Notes: generated from the sequence alone by a model not told the origin. A DNA stretch of 64,000 nucleotides from Microbispora sp. NBC_01189 (GCF_036010665.1 NZ_CP108581.1:813501-877500); one strand, 5' to 3'; numbered from the stretch's first letter, positions 26,079 through 35,357 are shown. Made by a program: numbers and translations.

Positions 26079-26977
26079 GAGTCACGCTCCTGGTCACGGT
26101 CCTGGACGCGCAGGAAGAGGAAGGTCACCACGACGATGATCAGGGCGAGCACGGTGGCGATCGCCGAGCCGTATCCGACGTTCACCTTCTGGAAGAAGTT
26201 CAGGTAGGAGAAGTACGACGGCACCATCGTCGCCGAGCCCGGGCCGCCCCGGGTGAGCACGAAGATCGGGCCGAACACCTTGAGCGCCGCGATCGTGCAG
26301 GTGAGCAGGACCACGAAGATCTCCGGCCGGATCTGCGAGATCGTGATGTGCCAGAATCTGCGCCACCAGGAGGCGCCGTCGATCTCGGCCGCCTCGTACA
26401 GCGAGGGGTCCACCCGCTGGAGCCCGGCCATGAAGATGACGACCGGGTAGCCGAGCTGGAACCACACCATGATCGCCATCACCGTGGCCAGCGCCAGGCC
26501 GGGGTCGCCCAGCCAGTTGACCTTGAGCCCGAAGATCTGGTTCACCGCGCCGTACGACGGGTGCAGCATCCAGCCCCAGACCACCCCGGCCACCGCGACG
26601 GGCAGCACCTGCGGCAGGTAGAACGCCGCGCGCAGGGCCGAGGCCGTACGCGCGCCGAACCGCCTGGCGATGTAGTCGAACAACGCGGCGGCCAGCACCA
26701 GGCCGACGACCGTCGGCACCACCGCCATCGCGACGATCAGCGCCACGTTGTGCTGGAAGGACGCCCAGAACCGCTCGTCCCGGAAGAGCTTCGTGTAGTT
26801 GTCGAGCCCGATCCAGGTGGGGGTGCCGACGCCGGACCAGCGGGTGAAGCTCGTCGCGACGTTCATCAGGAACGGCACGACGATGATCGCGAGGAACAGC
26901 ACCAGGCTCGGCAGGAGGTAGAGCCAGTAGCCGCCCCTCCCGCGCGGGCGGGCGGCACCCGCGTCGGGTGGTGCCAT
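26075..26977 (-). CDS. ABC sugar permease (MalF-type)
   Basis: 300 residues, six predicted helices (first: WLYLLPSLVLFLAIIVVPFLMNV). The EAA loop is EAAEIDGASWWRRFWHITI. Together with the downstream permease it forms the membrane channel of an oligosaccharide importer fed by the lipoprotein encoded 90 bp upstream. Confidence 0.92.
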   Translation of the reverse strand: MAPPDAGAARPRGRGGYWLYLLPSLVLFLAIIVVPFLMNVATSFTRWSGVGTPTWIGLDNYTKLFRDERFWASFQHNVALIVAMAVVPTVVGLVLAAALFDYIARRFGARTASALRAAFYLPQVLPVAVAGVVWGWMLHPSYGAVNQIFGLKVNWLGDPGLALATVMAIMVWFQLGYPVVIFMAGLQRVDPSLYEAAEIDGASWWRRFWHITISQIRPEIFVVLLTCTIAALKVFGPIFVLTRGGPGSATMVPSYFSYLNFFQKVNVGYGSAIATVLALIIVVVTFLFLRVQDRDQERDS

Positions 26978-27063
26978 GTGCGGACCTTTCAGGGTGGGTC
27001 CGGCGGCGGAGACCGGTCAGGTGATCCCGCCGCCGGGGTCGGAGGGAGGGTGCGGCGGGTCTC

Positions 27064-28389
27064 CTAGTCGCCGATGTCGGCGAGGTTGTCGTTGTAGGGC
27101 TGGGCGATCTCGTCCAGGACCTCCTCCGGCTTCCTGTCGCCGTTGATCAGCTCCTGCACGCCGGAGACGAGCACGTCGTAGTAGCCGGGGGCGGGCCAGT
27201 CGGGGTAGAAGGCCAGGCCGTCCTGCGTCGAGAGCTTGTTGAAGTTCTCGATGAGCTCCTTGTTCCGCTCGTCGGTGATCGCGGCGGGGTCGGCCGCGAC
27301 CGGGATGCCGCCGGAGTTGCCGAGCAGGTTCTGGACCTCCTTCTTCATCGTGATGTCGATGAAGTCGTAGGCGAGGTCCTTGTTCTTGGACTTCTCCGGC
27401 ACGACCCAGATGTTGCCGCTGGAGCCCGGGGCGAACTGACCCGGCCAGAGGAAGGAGCCCCACTTGAAGCCCTTGATCTCCTCCTGCATGCGGCCGAACC
27501 ACCAGCTGCCCGACACCATGATCGGGAACTTGCCGCCGATGAACGCCACGCCCATGTCCTCGGCCTTCATGCCGGCCGAGTTCTTGGCGATGTAGCCCTT
27601 CTTCACCCAGTCGGAGATGGTCTGGGCGGCGTACGTGAACTCGGGCCCGTGGAAGTCGACCTTGCCCTTGTAGAGCTCGAAGGAGTCGACCCAGGCGCGG
27701 TTGGCCTTGTTGAGGGCGAGCAGGTAGAACAGCTGCTGGGCGGGGTATTCGGCGCCCGCCATCGCGATCGGCGTGGTGCCCTTCTTCGTGAACGTGTCGA
27801 GCGCCGCGGTGAACTCGTCGAAGGTGGTGGGCACCTTCACGCCCGCCTTGTCGAACATGTCCTTGTTGTAGTAGACCATCACGTACTCGCCGTAGTTCGG
27901 CACGCCGAACCACTTGCCCGAGCCCATGATGCCCCGCTCGTCGTACTTCGCGGTGGTCTGCAGCGACGGGCTGAGCAACTTGTCCCAGCCGCGCTTGGTC
28001 GCCTCCTCCGTCAGGTCGGTCAGCAGACCCTGCTTCGACAGCAGACCGGCCGTCGCGTTGCCCTTGTTGTACTCCATGATGTCCGGCGCCTCGTCGGAGT
28101 TGAGGACCATGCCGGCGGTCTTCTGGATCTGCTCGAAGCCCTTCTCCTCGAACTTCACCTTGACGCCGGGGTGGCTCGCCTCGAACTCCTTCATCGCCTC
28201 GGCCCAGGCGGTGCCCATGGCGCTGTTGCCCGTCTCGTAGTGCCAGAGGGTGAGCGTCCCGGCCTCCGCGGAACCACCGCCGCTCGCGTTGCCGCCCTCG
28301 GACTTGCCGTCGCTTCCGCCGCACGCGCCGAGCGCCAGGACGGCCGCGGCCAGTGCCGCCACCGCCGCGCTCCTGCCTAACTTGACCAT
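27064..28389 (-). CDS. Sugar-binding lipoprotein of the GH31-linked ABC importer
   Basis: 441 residues. Lipoprotein signal with the lipobox LALGAC (Cys23) and a Gly/Ser-rich tether, then a CUT1-family solute-binding domain (TLTLWHYETGNSAMGTAWAE; the MVSGSWW stretch is typical of this family). The ATG follows GGAGAAC. Position between the alpha-xylosidase and two permeases suggests a ligand such as a xylose-capped gluco-oligosaccharide; that is inferred from context only. Confidence 0.9.
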   Translation of the reverse strand: MVKLGRSAAVAALAAAVLALGACGGSDGKSEGGNASGGGSAEAGTLTLWHYETGNSAMGTAWAEAMKEFEASHPGVKVKFEEKGFEQIQKTAGMVLNSDEAPDIMEYNKGNATAGLLSKQGLLTDLTEEATKRGWDKLLSPSLQTTAKYDERGIMGSGKWFGVPNYGEYVMVYYNKDMFDKAGVKVPTTFDEFTAALDTFTKKGTTPIAMAGAEYPAQQLFYLLALNKANRAWVDSFELYKGKVDFHGPEFTYAAQTISDWVKKGYIAKNSAGMKAEDMGVAFIGGKFPIMVSGSWWFGRMQEEIKGFKWGSFLWPGQFAPGSSGNIWVVPEKSKNKDLAYDFIDITMKKEVQNLLGNSGGIPVAADPAAITDERNKELIENFNKLSTQDGLAFYPDWPAPGYYDVLVSGVQELINGDRKPEEVLDEIAQPYNDNLADIGD

Positions 28390-28411
28390 GGTTGTTCTCC
28401 AGGGGGTTTGT

Positions 28412-30694
28412 TCAGTTGATGACGACCGGGGCGCCGGGGCCGGCGAACTCGACACCGCCGATCCGCTTGGGGCCCTCGGCGGTGACGGTCAGCCGGTCGC
28501 CGTCCCACACCGCCCTGACCCTCGTGTCCCCGTCCAGGTCCCTGATCGTCGTACGGCTCTCGCGCTCCGGCAGGCCGAAGACGAGCAGGGAGATCCGCGG
28601 GTCGTCGGCCACGGTGTCACCCGGCTCGGTGACCGGGACCATCGAGCCGTGCCGTCCGAACAGGGGGATCCGGTCGAGCGGCGGCGACACCGTGACGTAG
28701 CGTCCGCCGTCCACCGTCTCGCCGGTCCAGTAGTCCACCCACACCCCCGAGGGCAGGTAGACCTTCCTGGTGCCGTCGGCGGAGGTCATCGGGGCGACGA
28801 GCAGGTCGGTCCCGAGAAGGTACTGCAGATCGGCCTGCCAGGCCACCGGGTCGTCCGGGTGGTCGACGCAAAGGGCGCGCAGCATCGGCGCGCCCGTCTC
28901 GGCCGCGGTGACGGCCGCCGAGTAGATGTACGGCATGAGCCGGTAGCGCAGCCGCAGGGCCTCGATGGCGGCCTGCTCGGCGTGCGGCGGGAACTCCCAG
29001 GGCTCCCGGGTGGTCGTGCCGTGGAACCGTACGAGCGGGGAGAGCGCGGCGAACTGCGACCAGCGGATGTAGAGGTCCGGGGTGGGCGTGCCGGTGAAGC
29101 CGCCCGCGTCGTGGCTCCAGAACGGGACCCCGGACAGGCCGTGCGACAGGCCGCCCCTGATCGTGCTGCCCATCGCGGGGTAGGTCGTGTCGACGTCGCC
29201 GCTCCACTGGGCCGAGTGGCGCTGGCCGCCGAGGAAGGACGAGCGCGCCCAGACCAGGCCGTGCCCGTTGACCTCGCGGGTCACCTCGGCGACGAGGTCG
29301 TTGAACAGCAGCGTGTAGACGTTGTGCAGGTCCGTGCCGGTCATGCCGTTGAACGCCACCGCGTCGGCCGGCACGCCCTCGGCGAAGTCGGTCTTGAACG
29401 CCGCGACGCCCTCGCGCAGCCGGTCGCGCAGCAGTCCCCTGAACCATTCGGCGGCCTCGGGGTTGGTGAAGTCGACGATGCCGCAGGCGGGATAGGAGCC
29501 GTGCCAGGTGTCGGCGACGTACGTCTCGCCGCCGGGCCGCCTGAGGAAGTAGCCCTTCCCGGCGGCCTCGGCGAAGGCCGGGCTGAGATGCGAGATGTAG
29601 GAGTTCATCCATAGACAGACCCGGAATCCCTGCTCCCTGAGCGTGGCGAGCATGCCCGCCGGGTCGGGGAACGTCTCCGGGTCCCACTGGAGGTCGGACC
29701 AGTGGCCGTCCGCCTGCCAGTAACAGTCGAGGTGCAGCACGTCGCAGGGGATGCCGCGCTCCCTGATCTTCCTGGCGCGCTCCAGAACCCGCTCCTGGCT
29801 GTCCCGGAAGAAGCCCGAGGAGATCCAGGTGCCGAACGCCCACTTCGGCGGCAGCTCCGGCCGGCCGGTCAGCCCGTCGAACCGGTCCAGCACCTCGGCC
29901 GGGGTCGGCCCCGCGATCACGTAGTAGTCGATGAGGTCGTCGGGCACGACGATCTGCACGGCGCTGTGGGTGGACTGGCACATGTCGAACTCGACCGGCG
30001 TGCCGCTGTCGACGCAGATGCCGTATCCCCTGCTGGACAGGTAGAAGGGCACGTTCTTGTACGCGCGCTGCGACTCGGCGCCGAACGCGTCGAAGTTCCA
30101 CATGAGCGGGCGCTGGCCGCGCTTGTCGAGCGGCGTGAACGACTCGCCGAACCCGCCGAACGCCTCGTCGGCCGGGGCGACGAACGTGTCGTGATAGGCG
30201 ACGGGGGCGCCATCGACGGTGGAACGGCCGAACGGCAGCGTGCGGAGGCGGCCGCTGATGTCGGCGTGGCCCGGGTCCTGCTCCACCAGCGTCCGGCCGG
30301 CCCGGTCGGTGAAGCGCAGGTTCCACGGGTTCAGCCGCACCTCGGCGCGCAGCGACCCGGCCTCGACGACGACGCGGCTGTGGTTCGCCTCCACGACGGT
30401 CCCGGCGTACTCGCCGGGGGTGACCATGCCGATCGCGCGGGCGGACCGGGTGCGGGCGTCGGGGTCCTCCGACAGCCGCACCCGGATCACCCCCTCGCCC
30501 GCGGCCGAGATCTGCACGACGAGCGTCTCCTCCGCCGAGGTGGAGGCCTTGAGTGTCACCCCCTGCCCGTCGGCGGCCACCACCTCCGCGCCGGTCAGCG
30601 CGGACAGGCCCGTCTCGCCCGGCTCACGCACCGGTAACTCGGGAGGATCGGCCACGAAGAACTCGCGCGCGACCAACGGGGGGCGGTACGGCAT
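28412..30694 (-). CDS. Alpha-xylosidase, glycoside hydrolase family 31
   Basis: 760 residues, the length of YicI-type enzymes. The nucleophile is Asp436 in FKTDFAEGVP, the version typical of alpha-xylosidases, and the acid/base is Asp500 in QWSGDVDTTYP. No signal peptide, so it acts on imported substrate, removing alpha-xylosyl units from xyloglucan-type oligosaccharides. It is the first gene of the operon GH31-lipoprotein-permease-permease-GH3, with a ROK-type site just upstream. Beta-glucosidase action would follow once the xylose caps are gone, which fits the GH3 at the end. Confidence 0.92.
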   Translation of the reverse strand: MPYRPPLVAREFFVADPPELPVREPGETGLSALTGAEVVAADGQGVTLKASTSAEETLVVQISAAGEGVIRVRLSEDPDARTRSARAIGMVTPGEYAGTVVEANHSRVVVEAGSLRAEVRLNPWNLRFTDRAGRTLVEQDPGHADISGRLRTLPFGRSTVDGAPVAYHDTFVAPADEAFGGFGESFTPLDKRGQRPLMWNFDAFGAESQRAYKNVPFYLSSRGYGICVDSGTPVEFDMCQSTHSAVQIVVPDDLIDYYVIAGPTPAEVLDRFDGLTGRPELPPKWAFGTWISSGFFRDSQERVLERARKIRERGIPCDVLHLDCYWQADGHWSDLQWDPETFPDPAGMLATLREQGFRVCLWMNSYISHLSPAFAEAAGKGYFLRRPGGETYVADTWHGSYPACGIVDFTNPEAAEWFRGLLRDRLREGVAAFKTDFAEGVPADAVAFNGMTGTDLHNVYTLLFNDLVAEVTREVNGHGLVWARSSFLGGQRHSAQWSGDVDTTYPAMGSTIRGGLSHGLSGVPFWSHDAGGFTGTPTPDLYIRWSQFAALSPLVRFHGTTTREPWEFPPHAEQAAIEALRLRYRLMPYIYSAAVTAAETGAPMLRALCVDHPDDPVAWQADLQYLLGTDLLVAPMTSADGTRKVYLPSGVWVDYWTGETVDGGRYVTVSPPLDRIPLFGRHGSMVPVTEPGDTVADDPRISLLVFGLPERESRTTIRDLDGDTRVRAVWDGDRLTVTAEGPKRIGGVEFAGPGAPVVIN

Positions 30695-30730
30695 TGCGGC
30701 ACTCCATCAAGCTCATCCGGCGATTGTGGA

Positions 30731-30760
30731 GTTAGTTTGCCGTCCATCCCAACAAAAATC
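30731..30760. promoter_or_regulatory. ROK/XylR-like operator upstream of the GH31 operon
   Basis: TTAGTTTG, an 11-nt spacer, then AACAAAAATC. The left half is identical to the XylR operator half-site and the right half is close to AACAAAC. It is about 40 bp upstream of the GH31 start, where a repressor would block transcription; the stretch is AT-rich compared with its surroundings. Confidence 0.45.
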
Positions 30761-30851
30761 AATGGCCCGACGAGAGTGGAGTTTGCGCAGGTTATTCCCG
30801 TTTATGACATATTGAGGTAATGTGTCCGCAATCCTCGGTCAAGGGCGGGTG

Positions 30852-31115
30852 ATGTGGATGGACAGGTTCGTACACGTGATGCCGATCGACGACGTGATCG
30901 GCCACGAGGGCAGCCCCGGCTGCGTCTGCGGTCCGGGCGGGCAGTCCGTCAGCGCCGCCGACATCGGCGAGCCGGCCCCTCCCCCGGCCGGTGACACGGC
31001 CGGCGACGCGGCCGGCGACGCGATGCCCGGCTGGCCGCAACCGGCCATCGGCATGATCTACCACCACTACGCGCTCAGCCCCTGCCGCGAGTGGGAGGCC
31101 GTCCCCGAGCCGTGA
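30852..31115 (+). CDS. Small acidic protein with Cys/His motifs, unknown
   Basis: 87 residues from the ATG at MWMDRFVHVMPIDD. It contains HEGSPGCVCGPG, a Pro/Ala/Gly/Asp linker with GDTAGDAAGDA repeats, and YHHYALSPCREW near the end. The Cys and His residues could form a metal site. Proteins with the HxM..DD...HExxxxCxC pattern occur in actinomycetes and their phages without known function. Divergent from the GH31 gene and convergent with the next one, from which it is separated by 8 bp. Confidence 0.6.
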   Translation: MWMDRFVHVMPIDDVIGHEGSPGCVCGPGGQSVSAADIGEPAPPPAGDTAGDAAGDAMPGWPQPAIGMIYHHYALSPCREWEAVPEP

Positions 31116-31123
31116 TCTCCCCG

Positions 31124-31549
31124 CTAACGCGGGCGGTACTTCACCAGGATCTTCTCCAGCCTGTCCACCACCGGCCGCCAGGACGGCGGCACCGTGTATC
31201 GGGTGACCCGGCGCCCCTGGTAGGCCAGGCCGTACGCGAGGAGGTCGGCCCCCTGCGGCGGGGCCTCGGACCGGCCGAGCCGCAGATTCTTCAAAGCTCC
31301 GCGCAGCCCGCGCCACTCGGACGCCGTCAGGCACCTGCGCACCGCCGGGCCCGTACGGCGGCTCAGCAGGGCGCAGCCGTCGGTGTAGACGCGGACACGG
31401 TCGTCCAGCCCCGCGAACCCGCCCTGCTCGCGCAGCTCGACCAGCGACTTCCTCGGCGCCGTCGTCGCCTCGGCCGGGCCCGTCAGGGCCGCCATGGAAA
31501 GAACCGCCAGCGACAACAGTGCGACACGCATCGTTCCCATGCTTTCCAT
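31124..31549 (-). CDS. Secreted small protein with emfourin-like motif
   Basis: 141 residues. Signal peptide core VALLSLAVLSMAALTG with probable cleavage after AEA. The mature part has LVELREQGGFAGLDDRVRVY and two Cys (DGCALL, VRRCLT) that could form one disulphide, then a C-terminal SWRPVVDRLEKILVKYRPR helix. The GGFAG block resembles emfourin-type protease inhibitors; this is weak evidence. Three in-frame ATG codons are close together; the first follows GGGGA at 5 nt. Confidence 0.65.
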   Translation of the reverse strand: MESMGTMRVALLSLAVLSMAALTGPAEATTAPRKSLVELREQGGFAGLDDRVRVYTDGCALLSRRTGPAVRRCLTASEWRGLRGALKNLRLGRSEAPPQGADLLAYGLAYQGRRVTRYTVPPSWRPVVDRLEKILVKYRPR

Positions 31550-31634
31550 AACGGTCCCCAGCTCTTTCCGGCTCACCTCACAGGTTGACCGAACTCCAGG
31601 TAATCCGGTGGCGACTCTCAGTAATATCGCGGTC

Positions 31635-31901
31635 ATGCCTGGACTCGACCACGAGATGCCCATCGCTCTTATCCACAACCGAATGACGGGCCCGCCCTGG
31701 AGGCCATGCTGGCCGGGCTCGCGACGCTTGACGAGGACCGGGCGACGGTATATTTGGACTACGTGTTCGGCTCGCTCTCGTGGCCTGCAGATCGCCGACG
31801 ACGTACGCGAGCGGATCCGCCTGTGCGAGGACCCGGAGCAACTGGATGCCTGGGCTCGCAGGGCCGCCGTCATCACCTCGGTCGACGAACTGTTCGGGTA
31901 G
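31635..31901 (+). pseudogene. Decayed gene with two frame breaks (Rpn/PD-(D/E)XK-like family remnant)
   Basis: Three pieces in different frames read as one protein: MPGLDHEMPIALIHNR; then ALEAMLAGLATLDEDRATVY plus LDYVFGSLS; then LQIADDVRERIRLCEDPEQL followed by DAWARRAAVITSVDELFG. The last piece is the C-terminus I associate with a common actinomycete family of nuclease-like (Rpn-type) proteins. The whole central catalytic part is missing, so it is a deletion-plus-frameshift relic. It is convergent with the GH53 gene. Confidence 0.55.
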
Positions 31902-31919
31902 AGGCGGCCCGAATGCCGG

Positions 31920-31961
31920 GGCGGGCCGGGCGAGGGGGTGCGCCCCGCGAGACGGCCCGCC
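31920..31961. terminator. Inverted repeat GGCGGGCC / GGCCCGCC
   Basis: Eight-bp arms separated by 26 nt that can form further GC pairs (GGGGGTGCGCCCC). It sits between the relic gene and the 3' end of the GH53 gene, 13 bp past the latter's stop codon, so it probably terminates the galactanase transcript. Confidence 0.5.
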
Positions 31962-31973
31962 TGACACGAGTCT

Positions 31974-33068
31974 CTAGGGGGTCCACCTGACGTTCGGGTT
32001 GATGTGGCCGGTCCAGTTGAACACGGCCATGTTGTCCCAGCCGTCGCCGCTGCCGTTGATGTCGGCCGGGTCCCAGCCGTTGCCGGGCACGGCGTACCAG
32101 GTCGGCTCCCAGTAGAAGACGCCGATCGCGCCCGCGTCGCGGGCCGTGTTCTGCACCGCCGTGAACTCCGCGCCCTGCCCCTGCCAGGTGAGGCCGTACC
32201 CGGAGCATCCCGACGTGACCGAGTTGCCGGTGGAGTCGGCGTTGTCGGCCGTGAACGGGTATGCCGTCTCGGCGATGACGACGGGCTTGCCGTACCGGGA
32301 CCGCATGTCCGAGATCACGTAGGAGAGGTTGGAAAGCGTGCCGTGCCACATGCAGTAGTACGACAGGCCGGTGATGTCCCAGGCGACGCCCTTGGCCCTG
32401 ATGCCGTCGTAGAACCAGCGGGCGTTGGCGTCGCTGTCGGCGTCCGCGGTGTGGATGATCACCTGGGTGCCGGCGTTGCACGCCTTGGTCGCGTTGTAGC
32501 CCGCCTTGAGCAGCAGGCTGAGGTTGGTGAAGTCGTTGTTGACGACCTTGCCGTCGTTCCACAGCATGCCGACGTTGATCTCGTTGCCGATCTGCACGCT
32601 GTCGGGGGTCGTGCCCTGCGCCTTGAGGCTTGAGCACACGTCGTAGGTGTAGTTGTAGACGTCGCTCTGCAACTGGCCGATCCCGTGGCCGGACCAGGCG
32701 GCGGGCTTGTACTGCTTGCCCGGGTCCGCCCAGGTGTCCGAGTAGTGGAAGTCGATCAGCAGTTTCAGGCCCTTGGCCTTTACCGTCCTCGCGTACTGCA
32801 GCACCTTGGCCTTGTTGTTGTAGCCGCTGGCGGGGTTGTTCCAGATCCGCAGGCGGACGTAGTTGACGCCGACGCCCTTGAGGATGTCGAGCGGGTCCCT
32901 CTGGGTGCCCGCCGCGTCGTAGTACCTCGCGCCCAGATCCAGGGCGCGCTGTACGGAGGAGACGTCGGCGCCGAGCATGGTCAGCGGGGCCGCGGCGAGC
33001 GCCGGCGGCCCGGCGGCCAGAGCCGCGGCGGCGGCGCAGGCGACGAGCGTCGCCAGGAACTTTCTCAT
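31974..33068 (-). CDS. Secreted endo-beta-1,4-galactanase, GH53
   Basis: 364 residues with signal peptide (core VACAAAAALAAGPPALA). GH53 barrel: GADVSSVQ at the mature start, YVRLRIWNNP, LLIDFHYSDTWADPGKQ, acid/base Glu163 in IGNEINVGMLW and nucleophile Glu267 in VVIAETAYPF; the C-terminal SGCSGYGLTWQGQG and IGVFYWEPTW stretches are typical. It cuts type I arabinogalactan of pectin into galacto-oligosaccharides outside the cell. It follows the GH42 gene in the same direction with a 121-bp gap containing phased repeats. Confidence 0.94.
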   Translation of the reverse strand: MRKFLATLVACAAAAALAAGPPALAAAPLTMLGADVSSVQRALDLGARYYDAAGTQRDPLDILKGVGVNYVRLRIWNNPASGYNNKAKVLQYARTVKAKGLKLLIDFHYSDTWADPGKQYKPAAWSGHGIGQLQSDVYNYTYDVCSSLKAQGTTPDSVQIGNEINVGMLWNDGKVVNNDFTNLSLLLKAGYNATKACNAGTQVIIHTADADSDANARWFYDGIRAKGVAWDITGLSYYCMWHGTLSNLSYVISDMRSRYGKPVVIAETAYPFTADNADSTGNSVTSGCSGYGLTWQGQGAEFTAVQNTARDAGAIGVFYWEPTWYAVPGNGWDPADINGSGDGWDNMAVFNWTGHINPNVRWTP

Positions 33069-33142
33069 GTGTCCTCCGGTCAGGGAAGGATGGGACGGAT
33101 TCCCCCGAAAGGATCCCCCGCCCCCGGCAGCACCGGGGGAGA

Positions 33143-33192
33143 TTTCAGCTGATTTCAGGCGTTTTCACACACTTTCATGTCATGCGCTTTCA
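33143..33192. repeat. Helically phased TTTCA repeats before the GH53 gene
   Basis: TTTCA occurs at 33143, 33153, 33163 and 33173, exactly one helical turn apart, and again at 33188. On the coding strand this reads as a ladder of TGAAA elements 75-125 bp upstream of the galactanase start, partly overlapping the GH42 stop codon. Regular spacing points to an activator array or intrinsically bent DNA. Confidence 0.55.
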
Positions 33193-35211
33193 CAGGCGGA
33201 CCACGACGACGCCTCCGGCGGGCACCGTCGCCGACCCCGTGTAGGCGGCGCCGTCCAGCACTCCCGTTCCGGTCACCCCGCCGACCGTCACCGCGGCGTC
33301 CGCGTGGTTGACGAGGAAGAGGTGGCCGCCCCGCCGGACCACCTCCAGGGTGTCGGGCAGGCCGCGCGGCCGGGAGACGCCCGCGTGGTCGAGGACCCGG
33401 GTGACCAACCCGCGCAGGTCGCCGTCGTGCGCGCCGTCGCCCGGCGCCGGGTCGAGCGCGGTGGCGACGTACCACGCCGTGCCCCCGCCCAGGTCGTGCC
33501 GGGTGACCGCGGGATGCCCGGCGTCGGGACCGCCCGCGAAGTCGTGCACGGCCCGCGCCCCCGCGAGCCGTACGCGCTCGGACCAGATCCGGCCCGCCGG
33601 GCCGGTGCCTCCGGGTTCCCCCGATCGCCGCAGCGGCACCGTCTCGTGCTCGCGGAGGGGGTGGAACTCCTCGACCGTCAGGCCGAGCACCTCGCGCAGC
33701 GCCCCGGGGTGCGGCCCTGGGTGGATGGTGTCGTTCTCGTCGACGATCCCGGAGAAGCAGGAGACCAGCAGGTGGCCGCCGGCCTCCACGTAGCGGTGCA
33801 GGTTCTTGGCCGGCGCCTCGCCGAGCAGGTAGGAGCTGGGCAGGACGACCAGCCGGTACGGCGACAGGTCGGCCGACGGGTGGACGAAGTCGGCGGTGAC
33901 GTGTTCGCGCCACAGCGCCTCGTAGTAGGCCTCCACGCGGTCCCGGAATCGCAGGTCGGCCGAGGGCCGCCACTCGAACTCGACGGCCCAGTAGGACTCC
34001 CAGTCCCAGACCAGGGCGACCTCGGCCGTCACCCTCTCCCCCCGGACGCCGCCGAGACGGCGGAGGTCCGCGCCGAGCGCGACCACGTCACGCCAGACCT
34101 CCGAGTCCGCGCCGGCGTGCGGCACCATCGCCGAGTGGAACTTCTCCGCGCCGTGGCGGGAGGCGCGCCACTGGAAGAACATCGCCGCGTCCGAGCCCCG
34201 CGCCACGTGGGCGAGCGTGTTGCGGCGCATCTCCCCCGGCCGCTTGGCGACGTTGCGCGGCTGCCAGTTCACCGCGCCGGTCGAGTGCTCCATGAGCATC
34301 CAGGGACGGCCACCGGCGACCGACCGGGTGAGATCGGCGGCCAGGGCCAGCTCGATGTGCGAGTCGGGGCGCTCCGCGACGAGGTAGTGGTCGTTGGCCA
34401 CCACGTCGACCTCCTCCGCCCAGCGCCAGTAGTCCATCGGCTTGCAGTTGGGGATCATGAAGTTGGTCGTGACGGGCTGGTCGCCGAAGCGGCGGATCGT
34501 CTCGCGCTCCCGGCGGAAGCAGGCGATGTGGGCGTCGACGGAGAAGCGCATGAAGTCGAGCCGGAGGCCGGTGAGGAGGCCGGGCGGGGCGGCGACGGGC
34601 GGCTCGACCTCCTCGAACGAGCCGTAGGCCAGCCCCCAGAAGACCGTCCCCCAGGCGGCGTTGAGCGCGCCGACCTCGCCGTACTTCTCCCTCAGCCAGG
34701 CGCGGAACGCCTCGGCCGAGACCGGGCAGTGGCAGTGCGCGTTGGCCCAGCCGTACTCGTTGTGCACGTGCCACATGGCCACGGCGGGGTGCCCGGCGTA
34801 CCGGGCGGCGAGGGCGGCGACGACCCGCTCCGACGCGGCGGCGTAGTCGGGCGAGCTGGGGCAGAAGCTGTGCCGGGAGCCCCCGCCGAGCACGCGGCCC
34901 TCCTCGTCCACGAGGCGGCTGCCGGGATAGCGGTGACGGAACCACGTGGGCGGCGAGGAGGTGGGAGTGGCGAGGCCGGCGTACACGCCCGCCGAGTGGA
35001 GCAGGTCGAGGATCCGGTCGAGCCGGGCGAAGTCGAAGTCGCCCTCCCGCGGCTCGATCAGTCCCCAGTTGAAGACGCCCACGGTGACCAGGTTCACCCC
35101 GGCCTCCCGCATCAGCCGGACGTCCTCCCGCCACACCTCCTCCGGCCACTGCTCGGGGTTGTAGTCGCCGCCGTAGGCGAGGCCCGCGGGCAGGACGGGA
35201 TAACCGGGCAC
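33190..35211 (-). CDS. Beta-galactosidase, glycoside hydrolase family 42
   Basis: 673 residues, no signal peptide. The GH42 N-terminus LAYGGDYNPEQWPEEVW is clear; acid/base Glu152 in WHVHNEYGW, nucleophile Glu308 in MLMEHSTGAVNW. The trimerisation domain and the C-terminal beta domain follow. It would hydrolyse imported beta-1,4-galacto-oligosaccharides made by the GH53 enzyme. It diverges from the ABC importer operon; two LacI-type sites lie in the shared promoter region. Confidence 0.94.
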   Translation of the reverse strand: MPGYPVLPAGLAYGGDYNPEQWPEEVWREDVRLMREAGVNLVTVGVFNWGLIEPREGDFDFARLDRILDLLHSAGVYAGLATPTSSPPTWFRHRYPGSRLVDEEGRVLGGGSRHSFCPSSPDYAAASERVVAALAARYAGHPAVAMWHVHNEYGWANAHCHCPVSAEAFRAWLREKYGEVGALNAAWGTVFWGLAYGSFEEVEPPVAAPPGLLTGLRLDFMRFSVDAHIACFRRERETIRRFGDQPVTTNFMIPNCKPMDYWRWAEEVDVVANDHYLVAERPDSHIELALAADLTRSVAGGRPWMLMEHSTGAVNWQPRNVAKRPGEMRRNTLAHVARGSDAAMFFQWRASRHGAEKFHSAMVPHAGADSEVWRDVVALGADLRRLGGVRGERVTAEVALVWDWESYWAVEFEWRPSADLRFRDRVEAYYEALWREHVTADFVHPSADLSPYRLVVLPSSYLLGEAPAKNLHRYVEAGGHLLVSCFSGIVDENDTIHPGPHPGALREVLGLTVEEFHPLREHETVPLRRSGEPGGTGPAGRIWSERVRLAGARAVHDFAGGPDAGHPAVTRHDLGGGTAWYVATALDPAPGDGAHDGDLRGLVTRVLDHAGVSRPRGLPDTLEVVRRGGHLFLVNHADAAVTVGGVTGTGVLDGAAYTGSATVPAGGVVVVRL

Positions 35212-35233
35212 GTCTCCCCCTCAACTCATCTTC

Positions 35234-35247
35234 TGTGAACGTGCACA
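35234..35247. promoter_or_regulatory. LacI-type operator in the galactan divergent promoter
   Basis: TGTGAACGTGCACA, one mismatch from the perfect palindrome TGTGAACGTTCACA with the LacI-family central CG. It lies 22 bp upstream of the GH42 start codon. Confidence 0.6.
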
Positions 35248-35357
35248 GTAATCCACAACTGCCGGTCCGAGAAGGTCTGAGGCGATTCACCCAGATAAGG
35301 GAGGACCCTTAACAACCGCGTAACGGCCATTGACAGCACGGGAGTGACTCTTCACTC

